Part shown: positions 34,667 through 43,572 of the stretch, piece by piece
How positions within the stretch are numbered: the stretch's first letter is position 1
Layout: each line of letters starts with the position of its first letter
Assembly (NCBI RefSeq): GCF_001293645.1
Contig: NZ_LBMD01000002.1
Location: 62,001 to 126,000, forward strand
Length of the DNA: 64,000 nt
Reading direction: 5' to 3'
Source: Bacillus sp. CHD6a
GTDB lineage: Bacteria > Bacillota > Bacilli > Bacillales > Bacillaceae_I
Notes under the pieces: model-generated
What the model was told of the DNA's origin: nothing
Database searches by the model: none
The model's input: the letters and a program-made list of their open reading frames with translations, nothing else
Position numbers and translations under genes: made by a program

Positions 34667-35563
34667 ATGCGAAAAAACACAGCGCTTTGGACCGGAGGAT
34701 TTTTTCTTGTGCTATTAATCTTGGTAGCCGTTTTCGGTTCCTCTTTTTCATATGTTAAAGAGGGGTTAGAAGGGAAACGATTAATCTTCCCAGAGGCTGG
34801 GGGCATCGTATCAGCGCCTTTCCCTCCATCAGCTGACTACCCGCTTGGCTCTGACCATGAAGGCAGGAACATGGTAAGTCTTCTTGTCATGGGAGCCAAG
34901 GATACATTATTACTTATTTTTTTAATAACAAGCATTCGTTATGTGGTAGGTGTTGTGCTTGGTGCGATTGCATCCTTAGGGGGAAGTGTAATCTCAAATG
35001 TCCTTAACGTGTGGGATCAGATTTTCTCCAGCATGCCGGTAATTTTCTTTGCCATTTTAGCGTTTAATCTACCACTTTTAATTTATGCAGAAAATAGGTT
35101 CTGGATTGTTATTTTCAGCATAGCATTGGTGGAAGTGGGGCGTGTGGGCGTGACAGTTCGTGATCAGCTAATGCATGTAAAAACAAAGCCTTATATTGAT
35201 GCGGCTCGTACAGTTGGTGTCACCAATTTCGGTCTTGCCAAAAATCATTTCTTGCCTTCACTTCTCCCTACCATGCTTGTTAATTTTTGCTTTGATATTG
35301 GAAGGGTAGCGCTGATTATCGGCCAGCTAGGGATTTTCTCTATTTTTATTACGATGCAATTTGTAGAGGTTCCGCCTGGTGGAATGTTTCAGTTGGTAAA
35401 CACAAGCTTCAATTGGCCGACCATTTTAGGGGATGCCCGAAAAGATATTTATACAGCCGTGTGGATTCCAGCGGCTGCAGCGATTGCGATTATGTATGTT
35501 ATTTTGACCTTTAATATTTTAGGTGAGGGATTGAGAAGTCACTTTAACCGTTTTGGGATGTGA
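34667..35563 (+). CDS. DppC/OppC-like ABC transporter permease
   Basis: 298 residues. N-terminal helix FFLVLLILVAVFGSSF, the family segment YPLGSDHEGRNMVSLLVMGA (the GTDxxGRD-like motif in DppC), and the EAA loop YIDAARTVGVTNFGLAKNHF. It starts 3 bases after its partner. Likely substrate: peptides or a similar small solute, not determinable here. Confidence 0.85.
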   Translation: MRKNTALWTGGFFLVLLILVAVFGSSFSYVKEGLEGKRLIFPEAGGIVSAPFPPSADYPLGSDHEGRNMVSLLVMGAKDTLLLIFLITSIRYVVGVVLGAIASLGGSVISNVLNVWDQIFSSMPVIFFAILAFNLPLLIYAENRFWIVIFSIALVEVGRVGVTVRDQLMHVKTKPYIDAARTVGVTNFGLAKNHFLPSLLPTMLVNFCFDIGRVALIIGQLGIFSIFITMQFVEVPPGGMFQLVNTSFNWPTILGDARKDIYTAVWIPAAAAIAIMYVILTFNILGEGLRSHFNRFGM

Positions 35564-35566
35564 TGT

Positions 35567-35857
35567 GTGTTGAAAAAATACAGTTTGTTGCTATTGATGG
35601 TGACCTTGTTGCTGGTGGCTGTACTCACAAACCCCAGCGAGGAAGAGTACCTTGAGATGACAGGGGAGCCAATTTATGAAAAGTTGCCGGAGGGGCTGGA
35701 AATGGAAGTTGAACGCGTGAACCTTTTTCTCTTTTCTGCTTATACTCCGGTAGTAGCGGGGGAATACGGCATTACCCATTTGGGGATCTATGGAAGTTTC
35801 TTTCAAATTTCGGAAGGACAATTCGACTACCCGGGTTGGTTGGAAGTGTTTAATTGA
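35567..35857 (+). CDS. DUF4359-like small exported protein
   Basis: 96 residues. N-terminal helix YSLLLLMVTLLLVAVLTNPS, then YTPVVAGEYGITHLGIYGSFF, a pattern like DUF4359 (TNPS near the start, a GIFG-like segment near the end). GTG start 3 bases after the permease stop. Probably membrane-anchored and co-expressed with the permease pair. Confidence 0.68.
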   Translation: MLKKYSLLLLMVTLLLVAVLTNPSEEEYLEMTGEPIYEKLPEGLEMEVERVNLFLFSAYTPVVAGEYGITHLGIYGSFFQISEGQFDYPGWLEVFN

Positions 35858-35881
35858 TTGTTTTGAGAGAGGAGGGTGTCA

Positions 35882-36158
35882 TTGGATTACAATGAATACC
35901 ACTACAAACAAACACACTAGGAAAGCCGTGGTCTTACTTCGCCCGTTACAGCTGGGATACGAGTAAAGTAACACTTGGTACTTGGATTGTTGTCTTGCTT
36001 TTTCGGAAATCCCATTTGTTGGTTTCACCGTACTATTAGTAATAGCTTTTGGTGATCACAACGGAAGCTTGAAGAACTTTGCTAAAGCCTCCATGATTCT
36101 TATCGCAGCGGGGTATATCTCTGTTACCAAGCTTCAATGCGAAAAAGAAATTTGGTAA
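35882..36158 (+). pseudogene. Decayed membrane protein gene with two frameshifts
   Basis: TTG 35882 after GAGAGAGGAGGG opens MDYNEYHYKQT, which then stops. A second frame reads NTLGKPWSYFARYSWDTSK and VTLGTWIVVLL; a third frame reads EIPFVGFTVLLVIAFGDHNG, SLKNFAKASMILIAAGYISV, and stops at 36158. Joined, these make a plausible protein of about 90 residues with two membrane helices, so two indels have broken it. Its end overlaps the first unit of the tandem array. Family not recognised. Confidence 0.65.
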
Positions 36159-36895
36159 CAGAGAGCGTCTCTCTAATCCCGAAACGAGCATGAGAGAAGG
36201 AAAACGGTAACAGAGAGCGCCTCTCTAAGCCCGAAACGAGCTTGCAAGAAGAGAAACGGTAGCAGAGAAGCCCTCTCTAAGCCCGAAACAAGCTTGCAAG
36301 AAGAGAAACGGTAGCAGAGAAGCCCTCTCTAAGCCCGAAACAAGCTTGCAAGAAGAGAAACGGTAGCAGAGAAGCCCTCTCTAAGCCCGAAACAAGCTTG
36401 CAAGAAGAGAAACGGTAGCAGAGAAGCCCTCTCTAAGCCCGAAACAAGCTTGCAAGAAGAGAAACGGTAGCAGAGAAGCCCTCTCTAAGCCCGAAACAAG
36501 CTTGCAAGAAGAGAAACGGTAGCAGAGAAGCCCTCTCTAAGCCCGAAACAAGCTTGCAAGAAGAGAAACGGTAGCAGAGAAGCCCTCTCTAAGCCCGAAA
36601 CAAGCTTGCAAGAAGAGAAACGGTAGCAGAGAAGCCCTCTCTAAGCCCGAAACAAGCTTGCAAGAAGAGAAACGGTAGCAGAGAAGCCCTCTCTAAGCCC
36701 GAAACAAGCTTGCAAGAAGAGAAACGGTAGCAGAGAAGCCCTCTCTAAGCCCGAAACAAGCTTGCAAGAAGAGAAACGGTAACAGAGAAGCCCTCTCTAA
36801 GCCCCAAACAAGCTTGTAAGAAGAAAAACGGTAACAGAGAAGCATTCTCTAAGCCCGAAACGAGCTTGCAAGAAGGAAAACGGTAACTGAGAACC
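36151..36895 (+). repeat. 52-bp tandem array, 14 units plus a partial one
   Basis: AACGGTAGCAGAG-type unit starts fall at 36151, 36203, 36255 and every 52 bases to 36827, with a partial one at 36879. The units from about 36255 to 36774 are nearly identical; the first two and the last three or so diverge. Each unit holds a small hairpin, AGAGA/TCTCT around AGCCC (AGAGAG/CTCTCT in outer units), the block GCCCGAA, and the self-complementary CTTGCAAG. No long open frame, no CRISPR-like variable spacers. The remaining gap 36896-37072 holds only the next gene's ribosome binding site. Confidence 0.95.
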
Positions 36896-37072
36896 GCCCC
36901 CAAACCCCTTCAGCAGTGAACACCTCCATAATAGGACAAGAATGGAACTTTTTCCTGATCAATTTCGTATTACTACTAGAGAGACAACCATACAACTCTT
37001 ACATAATACGAGCGTTCAGTGGTTTAAGTATTTTATTTAATTAGAAATAGAAACCAACAGGAGTTGTACTAA

Positions 37073-37357
37073 ATGGGATTGTTTTTTGAAAAAGTAGGAC
37101 GGTCGAAAAGTTCTAAGCCAGTAGTGGTAGTTAGAATAATAGTGGCTATAGCAATGATTGTATTATTTATCCTTGGAATTTGGGATGATTTTAATAGCAC
37201 GTATCTAGGGTTTGTCATTCTTATGGCGGGATTGATGAATGTTATGAATGGTGTAGAATCGCACTATCATCGTGATGAAAAAAAGGTCTATATAATGGAT
37301 TACACTCTAGGGATTTTGTTTTTGTTTATGGCAATCACACAGTTGGGGATAATCTGA
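37073..37357 (+). CDS. Small three-helix membrane protein
   Basis: 94 residues. Hydrophobic segments VVVRIIVAIAMIVLFILGIW, YLGFVILMAGLMNVM and DYTLGILFLFMAITQLG. CAGGAG lies upstream. Resembles DUF-type small membrane proteins common in Bacillus; no name assigned. Precedes an alpha/beta hydrolase gene by 39 bases. Confidence 0.72.
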   Translation: MGLFFEKVGRSKSSKPVVVVRIIVAIAMIVLFILGIWDDFNSTYLGFVILMAGLMNVMNGVESHYHRDEKKVYIMDYTLGILFLFMAITQLGII

Positions 37358-37396
37358 TTGGGCAGAGTGTTTATCCATTAATGAGGGGGAAATATA

Positions 37397-38134
37397 ATGA
37401 TTTTACATACGGAGATATCTGGCCATGGCAAACCATTAGTGTTATTACACTCTGGAGGCATGACTGGCTCAACGGAATATATAGAGCAAACAGAATTTTT
37501 TGTTGAAAGAGGGTATATGGTAATACGCCCAGATTTAAGAGGTCATGGGAAATCAGGAGGAAGTATAGAGAGATATTTTAGTCACTGCGCTAAAGATATA
37601 TATGAAACATTAGAACATCTTCAGGTTGATTCCTGTCATATTGCAGGTGTATCAGTGGGAGGAGTGGCAGCACTCTTATTCGCAAAGTATTATCCTGAAA
37701 AAGCAGACTCCCTTTGTTTCTCTGGAATCTTCCCAATTAAACCTGATAACTGGGACGAGCTATCAAAGGAAGAAGCTGCAGCGCATGAACAGTTATTTGA
37801 AAATGAAGAGGCTGTTGCTTTTTTAAATGAAATTCATGGTAATAACGATTGGAAAGCATTGTTACATTCCTTCCAAGCAGAAGATTTTTACCCTTTTGAA
37901 GAAATAGGGGATGTAGGAAACCTGACTGTGCCTACACTCTGTTTAGTTGGTGAAAAACATAACATGGAAGTGTCTGCCGCTATTACATTTCAAGACAAGA
38001 ATCCTAATATACATATGGCAGTCATCCCGTTTGCTGGACATTTAGTGCATCGAGAACAGCCGGATCTATATTCTCATACATTCGAAAGCTTTCTAAATAT
38101 ATATCAGAAAACCATATCTCAAGGCGTCTCATGA
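37397..38134 (+). CDS. Alpha/beta hydrolase
   Basis: 245 residues. The oxyanion region is LLHSGGMTGS, the nucleophile elbow is GVSVGGVAAL (GxSxG), and the C-terminal histidine is in FAGHLVHREQP. An aspartate for the triad is expected near PTLCLVGEKH. No signal peptide, so a cytosolic esterase or hydrolase of unknown substrate. The stop overlaps the next start by 4 bases (ATGA). Confidence 0.88.
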   Translation: MILHTEISGHGKPLVLLHSGGMTGSTEYIEQTEFFVERGYMVIRPDLRGHGKSGGSIERYFSHCAKDIYETLEHLQVDSCHIAGVSVGGVAALLFAKYYPEKADSLCFSGIFPIKPDNWDELSKEEAAAHEQLFENEEAVAFLNEIHGNNDWKALLHSFQAEDFYPFEEIGDVGNLTVPTLCLVGEKHNMEVSAAITFQDKNPNIHMAVIPFAGHLVHREQPDLYSHTFESFLNIYQKTISQGVS

Positions 38135-38343
38135 AAGAATTAATCACTACAGGGTTGATCTCCCTCGTTATCCTTTCTGCCTGCAGTTCAGATAGCAGTA
38201 GTGGGGCGTATGTTTATTGGACAGAAAAAACAGACAACCAGATTCAACAATTAGATCATGCAAAAATAAATTATGAGATTAGGCATGGAGATATCTGGAT
38301 TAGGGAAAAGGATACTAGAAAAGTAGTGGCGTGTTGTAGCTGA
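38131..38343 (+). CDS. Small lipoprotein, 70 residues
   Basis: Signal peptide ITTGLISLVILSACSSD with lipobox ILSAC. The mature part (about 50 residues) is hydrophilic and contains GAYVYWTEKTDNQIQQLD. Translationally coupled to the hydrolase gene. No known family. Confidence 0.72.
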   Translation: MKELITTGLISLVILSACSSDSSSGAYVYWTEKTDNQIQQLDHAKINYEIRHGDIWIREKDTRKVVACCS

Positions 38344-38418
38344 GGAGAGCTATAATGCAGTGAGAGTCTAATAATGTATCTTCTAACATTCACTGAATTA
38401 GAATGGTAGGTGTAAAAA

Positions 38419-38724
38419 ATGAATGAATCTGTTCCGCATTCCGAAACCGAAAAAATGAATAGTAATGCAGTGTTATCACTAATCTTAGGAATTATTTCTA
38501 TTATAAGTTGCATCATTAGTTTTTTGAGCATGCTTTTTGCAGTTCCGGGCTTTGTCCTTGGCGTGATAGGTCTTAATGAGATTCACAAAACGGATCAATT
38601 AGGAAAAGGATATGCCAAGGCGGGCTTAGTATGCAGCCTAATTGGAATAATTTTGCCGCTTATCATTATCCTTATTAGTTTGTTATTTTTCGAATCGACG
38701 GACTTCATCATGGACGTCATTTAA
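38419..38724 (+). CDS. DUF4190 domain membrane protein
   Basis: 101 residues. NSNAVLSLILGIISIISCII followed by AVPGFVLGVIGLNEIHKTD and GYAKAGLVCSLIGIILPLII is the DUF4190 pattern: two helices framing a short IxLGxIGL loop. AGGTG lies upstream. Function of the family unknown. A terminator follows. Confidence 0.82.
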   Translation: MNESVPHSETEKMNSNAVLSLILGIISIISCIISFLSMLFAVPGFVLGVIGLNEIHKTDQLGKGYAKAGLVCSLIGIILPLIIILISLLFFESTDFIMDVI

Positions 38725-38728
38725 GGTT

Positions 38729-38769
38729 AAAAGGACAGCCCTCGTTTGGTAAGGGGGCTGTCCTTTTAT
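38729..38769 (+). terminator. Rho-independent terminator
   Basis: AAAAGGACAGCCC pairs with GGGCTGTCCTTTT around a 14-base loop. Strong stem. Confidence 0.9.
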
Positions 38770-38790
38770 ACTTTTTAATATAGTAATTTT

Positions 38791-38875
38791 TAAACCAACG
38801 TTTGATTAAGAAAATTTTGAAGCTATGGCGCTGTAGGGTAAAAACTATTTTTAAGGAATTAACTTTTGAAAAAGG
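38791..38875 (+). repeat. Dispersed 85-bp repeat, copy 2
   Basis: ACCAACGTTTGATTAAG, AAAATTTTGAA and GGAATTAACTTTTGAAAAA occur in the same order as in copy 3, with a diverged middle. It lies in the 379-base gap 38725-39103, together with copy 3 and a terminator. Confidence 0.65.
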
Positions 38876-38962
38876 TGTAGTGATATAATTCACAAACCTG
38901 CCACCATTCAATACGAAACGACAAATTTCCCGGGAAACCCTTATTTTGAAATAGATCTTTTT

Positions 38963-39046
38963 ATACAAACGTTTGTTAAATAAAATTTGAACCCCTTGAG
39001 TAGCAAGAGGTTCAGCGGAAAAATCGAAATTAACTTTTGAAAAAAG
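38963..39046 (+). repeat. Dispersed 85-bp repeat, copy 3
   Basis: ACAAACGTTTGTTAAAT, AAAATTTGAACCCCTT, AGCGGAAAAATCG and AAATTAACTTTTGAAAAA. Its first part is palindromic (ACAAACGTTTGT). The middle matches copy 1 at 17681-17766 (AACCCCTT and AGCGAAAAATT). Confidence 0.7.
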
Positions 39047-39103
39047 TATTGTAGGAAATTTTCATTTTCCTAATAAAAGAAATTGACATCTATTTGTCGA
39101 ATT

Positions 39104-39379
39104 CTATGGTGCTTGAAACCCGTAAATCGCTATAAAGAGTAATAATGCCCACCCGCACACACTAAGTGAATTTGCCGCAATCAGCCAACCCTTTGGCCAC
39201 CCTTTTACTCTAAATAGAGTGACAAGTAATCCTACAACACCAAAGGCAATGGGAATGAAGAGCGTTACTCTGTTGAACAGCTCAACCATTGTTGAACCCC
39301 AAGAAGTCAGAAAGGCAACCAAAGGAATGGCTGACAATAGAAAGAAAAGTGAACCCAATATGGTGGCACGTTTTTGCAT
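39104..39379 (-). CDS. Small membrane protein, 91 residues
   Basis: Three hydrophobic segments: ILGSLFFLLSAIPLVAFL, VTLFIPIAFGVVGLLVTLF and LSVCGWALLLFIAIYGF. The start is preceded by AGGGGGGAAG on the minus strand. No recognised family. Confidence 0.7.
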   Translation of the reverse strand: MQKRATILGSLFFLLSAIPLVAFLTSWGSTMVELFNRVTLFIPIAFGVVGLLVTLFRVKGWPKGWLIAANSLSVCGWALLLFIAIYGFQAP

Positions 39380-39470
39380 AAACTTCCCCCCTTATTCCAT
39401 AAGTTTATTTTGCTGTTAAAAGAAAAACAACAGATTTTTTACAAAAATGGTGGGCCTGGGTATCTGTCCC

Positions 39471-39798
39471 CTAACTCGCTTCTCCCTTTGGTAACTCATC
39501 AATCAGCTTATCCAAATAGCGTATTTCTCTTATGGTTGTTTCTTCAACTTCCTCTACTCGGACACCGCAAACGACTCCTTTAATTATGCTCCGCGCTGTG
39601 TTCATTAGGGGAGCTTCAACAAAAAAGGTTTCGAAGTCTGTTTGTTAATAAGTGCTTCTATCCGGCCTGGCTGTAGCCTGTTAATCGACGAATAATCTCA
39701 TCCACTTTTACTATCGTACGTCCCTTTTTTTCTGCCTTCGTAACGTAATGGGGGTAGACACTTGCAAAAATGGACGGATAGATGCGGTGCTTTTTCAT
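39471..39798 (-). pseudogene. DUF2200 gene broken by frameshifts
   Basis: On the minus strand ATG 39798 opens [20 protein letters not shown], then [20 protein letters not shown] and GYSQAG before a stop. The next frame gives IEALINKQT, and another gives [40 protein letters not shown] and [15 protein letters not shown] to the stop at 39471. Joined, this is a complete DUF2200 protein (about 110 residues) broken by two indels in the middle. AAGGGCGGG precedes the start. It is clearly recent decay, since both ends are well kept. Confidence 0.85.
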
Positions 39799-39910
39799 GA
39801 TATACCCGCCCTTAAAAATTTCCTTTATTGTACCAACTTAAATTTAGAATGATGTACTAACCATTGTCAGTATATATAACTTGTGATGCATAAAGAAGGG
39901 TGGAGATGTT

Positions 39911-40735
39911 TTGTTTTTTCATATGAAGGAATTACAGTATGAAGCCAAGCCTGATAAGCCTGATCCCATATTTGCAACAAGGTTGCAAGAAATATTGGGT
40001 GGGCAGTTCGGAGAAATTTCGGTTGCTGTTCAATATTTGTTTCAAGGCTGGGGAACAAGGAGACATGATAAGTACCGGGATTTATTGATGGATACGGGGA
40101 CCGAGGAGCTCGCCCATGTTGAGATGCTTGCAACCATGATTGCAAGATTGCTCGACAATGCACCGGTGAAAGCTCAAGAAGAAGCGGCACAGAATCCTGT
40201 AATGGCAGCAATTATGGGAGGGATGAACCCGCAATACGCCATTGTTTCAGGTCTTTCAGCAATGCCAGTAAACAGCGTTGGTGTACCATGGAACGCAGGA
40301 TATGTCATTGCCAGTGGTAATCTGCTAGCGGATTTCAGGGCAAATCTAAACGCCGAAACACAAGGGCGTTTGCAGGCAGTCAGATTATATGAACAAACAA
40401 CAGACCCGGGAGTAAGAGACATGCTGTCATTCCTTATTGCCAGGGATAGAATGCACCAAAATCAATGGTTGGCAGCAATTTATGAATTAGAAGCGCAAGA
40501 AGGAGTAATCGTTCCAAGCACATTCCCTACATCCAAAGAAAAATCGGAAGTCTCTCATACGTTTATTGCTTTATCAGAGGGAGAAGAGAGTAGCAAAGGC
40601 AATTGGGCGAGTGGCGCTGCTCCAGATGGATTAGCTAATTTTGAATACTTAAGCATGTCTGGGGCATGGGGAGGAAAGCCAATGCTAAATCCTGCTCCAA
40701 CAGCCTTTCATAATACCCCGCCATCTGTAAAATAA
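39911..40735 (+). CDS. ydbD: Manganese catalase (YdbD type)
   Basis: 274 residues. Non-haem dimanganese catalase that disproportionates hydrogen peroxide. The ferritin-like helices carry EILGGQFGEISVAVQYLFQG (first Glu), GTEELAHVEMLATMIARLL (ExxH) and FLIARDRMHQNQWLAAI (ExxH-type second half). TTG start with GGTGGAGATG upstream. Length and sequence fit the vegetative/stress YdbD branch rather than the shorter spore-coat CotJC. Confidence 0.9.
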   Translation: MFFHMKELQYEAKPDKPDPIFATRLQEILGGQFGEISVAVQYLFQGWGTRRHDKYRDLLMDTGTEELAHVEMLATMIARLLDNAPVKAQEEAAQNPVMAAIMGGMNPQYAIVSGLSAMPVNSVGVPWNAGYVIASGNLLADFRANLNAETQGRLQAVRLYEQTTDPGVRDMLSFLIARDRMHQNQWLAAIYELEAQEGVIVPSTFPTSKEKSEVSHTFIALSEGEESSKGNWASGAAPDGLANFEYLSMSGAWGGKPMLNPAPTAFHNTPPSVK

Positions 40736-40739
40736 AGAA

Positions 40740-40785
40740 AGGGCGTTTCGATTAACATGTCTGTGATCGAAACGGCCCTCTCTAA
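40740..40785. terminator. Bidirectional terminator hairpin
   Basis: GGGCGTTTCGAT pairs with ATCGAAACGGCCC around a 13-base loop. It lies between the convergent catalase and ptsG genes and ends with CTCTCT or CTTTCTTT, so it is weaker than a T-run terminator. Confidence 0.7.
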
Positions 40786-42843
40786 CTACCCTTTAGATAT
40801 CTCCACAATTCCTTCTTCCTTCAAACCAACCTCACCTTGCTTGTTCAGCTTTACTTTTTCATCATCCTTCAGGTTGGTGAACACAATTGGTGTCATCAAG
40901 GAAGGAGCATTCTTCCCGATGAAATCCATATCAAACTTAAGGAGTTCCTGCCCCTTTGTAACAGTATCCCCTTGTGAAACGAGTGCTTCAAACCCTTCCC
41001 CTTTTAGATTCACCGTATCAATTCCTACGTGAATCAAAATTTCGTGTCCTTCGTTGGATTCAATTCCAATTGCATGCTTGGTCGGGAACAGGTTAACAAT
41101 TTTCCCGTCAACAGGAGAGACGACAAGTCCTTCTGCAGGTTCAATGGCAAAGCCGTCACCCATCATTTTTCCAGAGAAGACTTGATCGGGAACATCGTCA
41201 AGTGGTTTGATTTCCCCTTTGATAGGAGCGATAAATCCGCCTTCCGTTGACTTGGTTTGCATCGCATCAGGATTGATCTCTTCAATTTGCTGCTCAACTT
41301 CTTTGTTTGTGTCTGTTTTAGCAGGACGAGGTGTCTTCCCGTCCATAATATCTTTGATTTGTGATTTTAACGTATCTGATTTAGGTCCGAAAATAGCTTG
41401 GATGTTGTTGCCGACTTCTAGAACACCTGAGGCACCAAGCCTTTTTAAGCGAGCTTTATCGACCATGGAAATTTCGTTTACCGACACGCGAAGTCTCGTG
41501 ATACAAGCATTCAAGTGGGATATGTTTTGCTTGCCACCCATCGCATCTAATACGTCATGAGGGAGTTCGCCAGCAGTAGAGGGAGAGGCTCCATCTTCCT
41601 CCTCGTCCACTTCCTCACGACCAGGTGTTGCAAGATTGAATTTTGTTATAGCAAAGCGGAAACCGAAATAGTAAATGACGGAAAATACAAGACCTACTGG
41701 AATAACAAGCCACCAAGCGGTTCTGTTTGGTACGATTCCGAACAGCAAGTAGTCGATGACCCCACCTGAGAACGTCATCCCTATTTTTACATCTAAAATA
41801 TGCATCACCATGAACGAAAGACCTGCAAACACCGTGTGAATTGCAAATAAAACAGGTGCAACAAACAGGAACGAGAACTCAATTGGTTCTGTAATACCCG
41901 TCAAGAAAGAGGTAAGCGCAGCAGACGCCATAATTCCACCGACTACTTTCTTCTTTTCAGGACGGGCGGTATGATAGATCGCAAGTGCCGCGGCAGGAAG
42001 TCCAAACATCATAAACGGGAATTTACCTGTCATAAACGTTCCGGCAGTAGGCTCGACCCCATCACGCAGCTGCGCAAAGAACATCGCCTGGTCCCCGCGG
42101 ACAATATCTCCAGCCTGGTTGGTATAGGATCCAAACTCGAACCAAAACGGAGAATAGAAAATATGATGCAGACCGAACGGAATGAGGGCCCGTTCAATGA
42201 CACCAAAAATAAAGGCGGACAACGTTAAGTTTGTGTTGATCATACTTTCCGACAGGGTGTTCAATCCACCTTGAATCGGCGGCCAAACAAAGGACATGAC
42301 AATACCTAACACAACGGCAGAGGCAGCCGTTACAATCGGGACAAATCGCTTCCCAGCGAAGAAACCGAGGTATGATGGCAACTCGATATTGTAGTACTTA
42401 TTGTACATGAAGGCCCCGAGGATACCGACAATTACCCCGCCAAACACACCACTCTGAAGCGTATTGATTCCCAATACATTCGCATATGCCGGGTCATCAA
42501 GCATCCCATCATCTACGCCAAGCACTACACCCATGGTGGCATTCATGATGAGGTAACCGATGATCGCGGCAAGTGCGGCAACCCCCTCACCACCTGCAAG
42601 TCCAACTGCCACCCCAACGGCAAACAGTACAGGGAGGTTACTGAATACAATTCCTCCGGCAGCATCCATGACGCTCGCCACTAACTGAATCCAATCCGCT
42701 CCAAGGAACGGCATCAACTCCAGCAAATTTTCCTCTTTCAATGCAGCCCCAAGCGCAAGCAAAATCCCAGCCGCCGGTAGAAGTGCAACCGGAAGCATCA
42801 ACGCTTTCCCTACCTTCTGCAACACACCAAATAATCTTTTCAA
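40786..42843 (-). CDS. ptsG: PTS glucose transporter, EIICBA
   Basis: 685 residues. EIIC (about 1-410) begins [19 protein letters not shown] and contains [12 protein letters not shown] (the GITE motif). EIIB (about 440-515) has the phosphocysteine in [18 protein letters not shown] (about 530-685) has the phosphohistidine in [16 protein letters not shown]. The order C-B-A matches PtsG of B. subtilis. It imports and phosphorylates glucose using HPr. No GlcT antiterminator gene is next to it and I see no clear RAT sequence upstream (42844-43077). Confidence 0.93.
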   Translation of the reverse strand: MKRLFGVLQKVGKALMLPVALLPAAGILLALGAALKEENLLELMPFLGADWIQLVASVMDAAGGIVFSNLPVLFAVGVAVGLAGGEGVAALAAIIGYLIMNATMGVVLGVDDGMLDDPAYANVLGINTLQSGVFGGVIVGILGAFMYNKYYNIELPSYLGFFAGKRFVPIVTAASAVVLGIVMSFVWPPIQGGLNTLSESMINTNLTLSAFIFGVIERALIPFGLHHIFYSPFWFEFGSYTNQAGDIVRGDQAMFFAQLRDGVEPTAGTFMTGKFPFMMFGLPAAALAIYHTARPEKKKVVGGIMASAALTSFLTGITEPIEFSFLFVAPVLFAIHTVFAGLSFMVMHILDVKIGMTFSGGVIDYLLFGIVPNRTAWWLVIPVGLVFSVIYYFGFRFAITKFNLATPGREEVDEEEDGASPSTAGELPHDVLDAMGGKQNISHLNACITRLRVSVNEISMVDKARLKRLGASGVLEVGNNIQAIFGPKSDTLKSQIKDIMDGKTPRPAKTDTNKEVEQQIEEINPDAMQTKSTEGGFIAPIKGEIKPLDDVPDQVFSGKMMGDGFAIEPAEGLVVSPVDGKIVNLFPTKHAIGIESNEGHEILIHVGIDTVNLKGEGFEALVSQGDTVTKGQELLKFDMDFIGKNAPSLMTPIVFTNLKDDEKVKLNKQGEVGLKEEGIVEISKG

Positions 42844-42923
42844 GGATAATACCTCCCATATATGTAGATTTCAAAGTGTTTTTAATTTCCCCAAAACAGG
42901 GAGTTTTAAACAATGGGTTGAGA

Positions 42924-42964
42924 GGACAGGTACGGGCGACCGGTTTGTGCCGCTGTGCCTGTCC
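42924..42964. repeat. REP-like palindrome with GGACAGG ends
   Basis: GGACAGGTAC and GTGCCTGTCC are inverted repeats (one mismatch) around a GC-rich 21-base centre. It is the most complete member of a dispersed family with the core GGGACAGG in this window. It lies in the ptsG upstream region. Confidence 0.7.
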
Positions 42965-43077
42965 CTAAACATCACATGCTAACACTGCTGTAGAAATTAT
43001 TACCATCTTCCTACGCGTGTGGTACTATAAATTTAAAGACGGAATATTCCTTCATTTAAAAGTAGGGAGATGGGAAA

Positions 43078-43572
43078 ATGGAGTTATTTCAAACTCAATA
43101 CGATTGGATTAAACGAACAAGGGAAACGCTATTTCATTATTGTGAAGGCATGGCACATGATGATTATGTAAAAGAAATGGAGAGCTTTGGCGGTGACTCG
43201 ATCCGAAATCTTCACGTACATGTGGCCACTTGCTATCATTTTTGGCTCGGTACACATGGTCTTAGTAAATCAATCGGAAAAACTGAACCAAAAGACATTA
43301 AAACCGTTCAAGATATGAGGGGCCTTTTCCAAAAAACGGATGAAATCGTGGAGGAATTTTTGCTGAAGTATCAAGGGAACTGGAATCATACCATTCCATA
43401 TACCTTCAAAAGCGGTGAAACCTCTGATTTTAGCACACTTTGGCTTTTCACCCACACCTCGACTCATGAATTCCACCATAAAGGACAGATTGTTAAAATT
43501 GGTCGCCAACTTGGGTATACGCCGCCTGATACGGATCTCATCGCGCCGGAGGTAAAGACATGTCAATCTTAA
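43078..43572 (+). CDS. DinB family protein
   Basis: 164 residues. Metal-site histidines in NLHVHVATCYHFWLG and THTSTHEFHHKGQIVKIGRQ (HxxxH). GGGAGATGGG lies upstream. Its end overlaps the next gene by 13 bases. Reaction unknown. Confidence 0.85.
   Translation: MELFQTQYDWIKRTRETLFHYCEGMAHDDYVKEMESFGGDSIRNLHVHVATCYHFWLGTHGLSKSIGKTEPKDIKTVQDMRGLFQKTDEIVEEFLLKYQGNWNHTIPYTFKSGETSDFSTLWLFTHTSTHEFHHKGQIVKIGRQLGYTPPDTDLIAPEVKTCQS

Noticed and set aside
36151-36895. CRISPR array
   Set aside because: The units are continuous 52-bp tandem repeats without unique spacers, and no cas gene is present.
42844-43077. GlcT antitermination target (RAT) in front of ptsG
   Set aside because: No recognisable RAT sequence, and only a weak hairpin. 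The GGGACAGG palindrome explains the strong inverted repeat.
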